A stretch of 64,000 nt of DNA, taken from Planctomycetota bacterium (GTDB lineage Bacteria; Planctomycetota; UBA1135; JACQFD01). The translations under genes were made by a program, and so were the position numbers. The notes below the pieces were generated by a model, which saw only the letters and a list, made by a program, of their open reading frames with translations, searched no databases and was not told the origin of the DNA. The stretch lies in contig JACQFD010000021.1 of NCBI GenBank assembly GCA_016200225.1, positions 415,073-479,072 on the forward strand, in the 5' to 3' direction. Shown here piece after piece: positions 60,124 to 64,000 of this stretch. Numbering within the stretch: position 1 is the stretch's first letter; every line of letters begins with the position of its first letter.

Positions 60124-61464
60124 TTAAGTCGCTGCGGGTCGGGAGTAACAATGCACAATTCGTCCGCGAGGCAGTGGCCAGCGCAACTCTAATTGTGCAA
60201 AGCGTTCCCAAGTCATCTTAGCATTCTGCGAGCGCCGGTTTAACCAGAAGCGCCATGACCTGCGTACCTGGACGAAAAATTCGTCCAGGCGACGAAGGTT
60301 GTGGGTCACGCCAAAATAATTGTAATGACCACGCATCTTTATGCTCAGTTGCCGATGTTGTTTCTCGATTGGATCATGGCGATGCGCTCGGCACCACTGA
60401 CGTATGCGTTTCAAGGATCGAGTTAGCCGGTCCTTGGACGTCGACCATTTCACGACCCACGCGCCGCGTCGCGAGCGCGCCCAGTAATGAGTAAATCCGA
60501 GAAAATTAAAAGATCCCTCATCACTTCGCTCCGCGTTCCGTGGCGGTCGCCGAAATGCTAAGAGTCGGGTTTTCTCGGGGTGAATCGTGAGTCCATACTT
60601 CGTCGTGCGTTTGGGAAGCGTCTCGTACACCCGCCGCGCGTCGTCCTCCCGAGAGAATACTAAGACAAAGTCATCGGCGTATCGAATGAGAAAGACCTTG
60701 CCACGAAGGACAGGCTTCACCATCCGTTCCACCCATGTGTCCAGTACTTCGTGAAGATAGACATTCGCAAGCAGTGGCGAGATCACTCCTCCTTGCGGAG
60801 TGCCGGCGTCTGGAAATGTTAATTGTCCAGACTCCATCACTCCCGCGTGCAGCCACTTTCCAATCCAACGTAACAATATTCCGTCCCGCACCCTTTGGCT
60901 AAGAATCGTCCGCAGGTGGTCGTGGTCCAGCGTGTCAAAGAAACGCCGAATATCCACATCGATCACCCAACCGCCACCCATTTCCATAACTCCATTCCGC
61001 AGCGCTTCGAGCGCCTGATGCGCCGAGCGACCGGGCCGGAATCCATACGAGCACGGCATGAAGTCTTGCTCATAAACGGCTTCCAACACCATCGCCGCGG
61101 CGCACTGAAGAATTCTATCTTCTAGCGTGGGTATCCCAATAGGACGGGTTTCCTTCCCATCGCCCTTGGGAATATACACGCGGCGCACTGGAGGTGCTTG
61201 GTAACGAAGTGACTTTGCCCGATCGAGAAGATCCTTAAGATTTGTATCCAGGTTCCTCGCGTACTCCTGCGCTGTCGTTCCGTCCAAGCCTGGCGCCGCG
61301 TCCTTGCGAGTACGCCGCCACGCCTCCCGCATCCACGGAAGATCAATGTTATGTGTGAGATTGTTGAGTGCCACCCCCGGCATTTCCCGGGCCAATTGTG
61401 CAATTCGTTTTAGTTTTGTTGAGATGTTTATCGAGTTCGGTGTCTCGGTCATCGGTCGCTCCAA
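60124..61464 (-). CDS. ltrA: Group II intron reverse transcriptase/maturase
   Basis: 446 residues. RT blocks are in order: PGLDGTTAQEY, YIPKGDGKETRPIGIPTLED, MPCSYGFRPGRSAHQAL, the catalytic DVDIRRFFD, GTPQGGVISPLLANVYLHE, and the active-site YADDFVLVF, then EKTRLLAFRR and FNFLGFTHYW. Maturase domain X follows (HNLRRLDEFFVQVRRSWRFW). The protein ends soon after domain X, with no HNH endonuclease domain, so mobility would rely on RT-primed routes. The stop lies just 10 nt from domain V, as usual. Confidence 0.96.
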   Translation of the reverse strand: MERPMTETPNSINISTKLKRIAQLAREMPGVALNNLTHNIDLPWMREAWRRTRKDAAPGLDGTTAQEYARNLDTNLKDLLDRAKSLRYQAPPVRRVYIPKGDGKETRPIGIPTLEDRILQCAAAMVLEAVYEQDFMPCSYGFRPGRSAHQALEALRNGVMEMGGGWVIDVDIRRFFDTLDHDHLRTILSQRVRDGILLRWIGKWLHAGVMESGQLTFPDAGTPQGGVISPLLANVYLHEVLDTWVERMVKPVLRGKVFLIRYADDFVLVFSREDDARRVYETLPKRTTKYGLTIHPEKTRLLAFRRPPRNAERSDEGSFNFLGFTHYWARSRRGAWVVKWSTSKDRLTRSLKRIRQWCRAHRHDPIEKQHRQLSIKMRGHYNYFGVTHNLRRLDEFFVQVRRSWRFWLNRRSQNAKMTWERFAQLELRWPLPRGRIVHCYSRPAAT

Positions 61465-62462
61465 CGATTTATAAGATTCCGGCGCCCCCTTCCCTCCACC
61501 GGGTCCCTCTGGGAGAGGTTCCCCGGCTTCATTGGTACTATGGGGCGCTCCGATTCCTCGTCGTCCGTCCCGCCGCGTTTCGTTGCCTTCACTTGGCGGT
61601 ACCCATCGTGCGCTTCGTGTTTTGTTATCTTCGGCTCGGAAGCGCCCGTGCCGAAAACCTGGGTTTTGTTATTCCGGCTCCCGACCGGATCGTTTAGATC
61701 GGAGACGACGAGGCCTCCCGGGTTCCTTGGAGACCCCATGCGTGTGCGCCCTGTTCATTGACTCCGGCGGGATTCTTAAGTCTGGCTATTGATGACTTTC
61801 GAGTATTGCGGTCGATCAAATATACGTCGCCCGCTCCCGCGATTGTGTGTCTTACGGAGCTCGATCGCACGGCCCACGCGCTCGCTGTCTACGCTTCGGA
61901 GCACGGGTCGCCCCGGTGCCACGCAAGACTCGCTTCCGGGTGGTAGCCAACCTTTTCCGGGCAGGGGTGGTTACCTGCTGGGTCTCATTTGTCGGTTTCA
62001 GACTATCATGTCATTGTTAGTCATCCTCCGCACCAAGGCTTCGCCCGGCGCACGTAATTGGACACTACGGTCGTGGTGCATTCATCCCCACAATTTCCGC
62101 GACTCAAAAAGTCGCGCAACCATGGTTTCGTCGGACGCATTCTATTCAATCGGGAGTCGGAGTTGGACGTGAAACCAATGTTTTTTCGGGCGCGGGATTG
62201 GCCCGGACGACGCGCGTGGCATTTGAAAACAAGTCCGCGCCAATGCTCAAAATATTGTGTGAGCGGGGGACTCGGTCGGGTTCGTTGGCAAGCGCATTCG
62301 TTCTAACCCGCATTATTCATGAACCAGCAACAATTGGCATGCGATTTGCTAACAATACAAGCCATGTTCATTCGAGAACGTGGAGGGGTTAACGGTAAAA
62401 ATAAACGATGCCGGGATCGACAGTCTGTCTGGTTTCCGTATCTTTATAGAAAGGAGGTTGTT

Positions 62463-63776
62463 GTGAAGTTCGACCAGCCCGCCCAGTCCTCCGATGGCGG
62501 TGCGATATTACTATCTTCTCTCGATCGAAGGATGGGTCTTTCACATCGGATGGCGCAAGCGGTGATGGAAAATCGCCAGTCTGGGAAAATTGAGCACTCT
62601 CTGCTTCAGTTATTTCGACAGAGAATTTATTCCATCGCGTGCGGCTACCCGGATTGTAATGATTCTGCATTATTAGCGAACGATCCCGTACTTAAATTGT
62701 GCTGTGGGCGGCCGCCACGCGACGAGGGCCAGCTGGCTTCGCAACCCACGCAGTCTCGTTTTGAGAACTCAGTTTCCCGCACCGATGTCTTGCGGATCGC
62801 GTTTGCAATGGCCGATGTCGTACTTGCCGCGCACCAGCGCCGACGCCGCGCAAATCCGGTGAAATTGATTACTATTGATCTCGATGGAACGATCGATCGA
62901 ACGTATGGATCCCAACAACTTACGTTTTTTCATGGATTTTATGATAGTTATGGTTATTTACCGTTGATTCCAACAATTCAGTTCGATGGAGAGTCTGATG
63001 AACATCTCCTGCCGGCGATGCTCCGGCCAGGCAACTCAAGCGGCGCCCGGGGTGCGATCGCGTATTTGATACGATTGTTACCGCGGCTGCGTCGAGCGTT
63101 TCCTTCCGCATTGTTGCGTTTTCGCGCGGACTCCGCGTTTGCGATTCCTGCATTGTTAGAGTTTCTCGAGGCTGAGGGCGTGGAATATTTTATTGGCTTT
63201 TCCATCAACTCCCGTCTGGAGAAACTCGCCTTGAAATCGTTGCGCAGGGTCCACATCCACGCGCGACAATCCGGGCGATCACAGCGCCAGTATCAAGAGA
63301 TTTCCTATCGCGCCCGCAGCTGGAATCATATTAGAAGAATTGTACTAAAGTCGGAAGTCGTGGTATCGCCGCAAGGGCGACTGCGCGACAATCCTCGATT
63401 TGTGATTACCAATAGTAAGATAACCTCCGCGAGAGTTTATTCCTTATATCATTATCGCGGCGACATGGAGAATCGATTGAAAGAACTGAAGGATGGGCTC
63501 TCCATTGACCGCACGAGTTGCTCGCGATTTATAGCCAATCAATTTCGAGTGCTTCTAACCTCCGCGGCGTTTTTCCTTTTCCAGTCTTTACGATGGCTTT
63601 CGCGCGGCACGGAACTCGCTCGCGCCCAGGTGAGCACATTACAAAACCGTATTATTAAACTAGGCGTAACCGTATGTGAATCCGCGCGACGGGTGGTGCT
63701 GAGCGCCCCGAAGACAAGCCCGTGGGCCCGGTCGTGGCGGAGTCTTGCACTTGCGTGCGGAGCGCTCGACGGATAA
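62463..63776 (+). CDS. IS1380-family transposase
   Basis: DDE transposase of 437 residues. I place the start at the GTG 62463, 5 nt after AAAGGAGG; the frame is open to 62319 but the family begins at KFDQPAQSSDGGAILL. Acidic triad: Asp in ITIDLDGTIDRTYG, Asp in RFRADSAFAIP, Glu in YHYRGDMENRLKELKDGL. The N-terminal RQRIYSIACGYPDCND and LASQPTQSRFENSV are typical. No stop or shift is seen, so it may be active. Terminal repeats could not be located in the 62054-62462 or 63777-64000 flanks. Confidence 0.93.
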   Translation: MKFDQPAQSSDGGAILLSSLDRRMGLSHRMAQAVMENRQSGKIEHSLLQLFRQRIYSIACGYPDCNDSALLANDPVLKLCCGRPPRDEGQLASQPTQSRFENSVSRTDVLRIAFAMADVVLAAHQRRRRANPVKLITIDLDGTIDRTYGSQQLTFFHGFYDSYGYLPLIPTIQFDGESDEHLLPAMLRPGNSSGARGAIAYLIRLLPRLRRAFPSALLRFRADSAFAIPALLEFLEAEGVEYFIGFSINSRLEKLALKSLRRVHIHARQSGRSQRQYQEISYRARSWNHIRRIVLKSEVVVSPQGRLRDNPRFVITNSKITSARVYSLYHYRGDMENRLKELKDGLSIDRTSCSRFIANQFRVLLTSAAFFLFQSLRWLSRGTELARAQVSTLQNRIIKLGVTVCESARRVVLSAPKTSPWARSWRSLALACGALDG

Positions 63777-63785
63777 ACATAAGGA

Positions 63786-64000
63786 ATGACTCATCCGCGA
63801 CAGCGCGAATTGACCTTTCCCGAGCCGGAGACGCGCCCGGACCCTGTCCCGCAGAAGCCTTTGGAAGCTCCATGGACGCTCGAGTGGGACCTCGGAAATG
63901 GAAAAACAATCATTTTGGGAGAGTTTACATTGGAATCCAAACAGAACGCTAACAAAGCTAAACATTCCATGCTACAAAATGAACTTATTCGACTCCTTCA
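63786..64000 (+). CDS. Unknown protein, N-terminal part, following the transposase
   Basis: An ATG at 63786, preceded by AAGGA at 4 nt, opens a frame that runs out of the window (71 residues seen). It starts 9 nt after the transposase stop. The sequence is polar, Pro/Glu-rich at first (REL..PEPETRPDP), then WTLEWDLGNGKTIILGEF and Lys/Asn-rich. No family is recognised. Either a passenger gene of the element or host sequence at its edge. Confidence 0.45.
   Translation, partial: MTHPRQRELTFPEPETRPDPVPQKPLEAPWTLEWDLGNGKTIILGEFTLESKQNANKAKHSMLQNELIRLL

Larger units (their letters stand above)
60040..62053 (-). mobile_element. Group II intron, complete-looking
   Basis: The 5' end GTGCGCC lies at 62053-62047 and the 3' end near 60040, about 2014 nt. 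The first 590 nt are ribozyme domains I-IV, the maturase ORF occupies 60124-61464, and domains V and VI lie at 60041-60113. An A placed 7 nt before the 3' end (CUACCCGAC) fits the branch point. Joining the flanks gives TTAC|GAAAACACTTCTA, close to the inverted repeat of the element at 1704-1867, so the target was probably an insertion-sequence end. The boundaries are inferred by motif. Confidence 0.8.

Noticed and set aside
62098..62116. CGCGACT..AGTCGCG hairpin upstream of the intron 5' end as a class C intron target terminator
   Set aside because: It lies about 45 nt from the splice site; class C introns insert right after the terminator stem. The flanks match an IS end instead.

Overview
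The window reads as chromosome of a free-living, Gram-negative-type bacterium. It is dense in CpG, carries many genes starting with TTG or GTG, and encodes many secreted or membrane proteins: matrixin proteases with TIG domains, an EF-hand protein, lipoproteins and TMTC/GT39-type membrane glycosyltransferases. This mix suits Planctomycetota or a related PVC/uncultured lineage, but there is no rRNA here to prove it, so the placement is inference. Genes have a characteristic texture: long CpG-rich codon runs broken by short AT-rich codon clusters (TTA, ATA, GTA, ACA, AAT, TAT). Inserted genes lack this texture and stand out.

1-8.7 kb holds a conserved housekeeping operon on the minus strand: glmU, prs, rplY, pth, rpsF, rpsR, rplI, then dnaB. 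ssb is absent from its usual place between rpsF and rpsR. A 164-bp element with 17-bp inverted ends (MITE-like) separates rplI from dnaB. A secreted protein begins at the dnaB stop and runs off the window. 8.7-33.4 kb holds mixed genes: a GT2 glycosyltransferase, a phosphodiesterase-type enzyme coupled to an unknown protein, a GH27/36-like glycosidase, mutY, a membrane spermidine-synthase-like protein, a first small-secreted-protein/matrixin pair, a TMTC-like protein, pyrK, Nudix, HD, ABC-F, ATP-grasp, lipoprotein, ligA, a carboxypeptidase-regulatory-domain protein and cdd.

33.4-39.4 kb mixes native genes (EF-hand protein, eno, a small FtsB-like protein) with foreign-looking ones: a phage-type DUF669 protein with an SSB-like acidic tip, and an ATPase/TOPRIM-like pair that resembles a phage-defence or abortive-infection cassette. 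Beside the cassette lies a chromate-transporter gene reduced by internal deletion and a stop codon. 39.5-59.2 kb is native: HAD, a PQQ-type beta-propeller, NIPSNAP plus permease, S9 peptidase, glyA, ogt, GT39, a second small-protein/matrixin pair on the opposite strand with the same 1-nt spacing, an orphan HisC C-terminal-like domain, thrB, an SGNH-like protein and a divergent PTS enzyme I.

59.2-64 kb is a mobile island: an eroded RHS/YD-repeat fragment, a complete-looking ~2.0 kb group II intron with reverse transcriptase/maturase, and an IS1380-type transposase followed by a closely spaced open frame that leaves the window. Joining the intron's flanks recreates a sequence nearly identical to the terminal repeat of the MITE-like element at 1.7 kb, so the intron probably sits in the end of a related insertion sequence. 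No tRNA, rRNA or CRISPR array was recognised.
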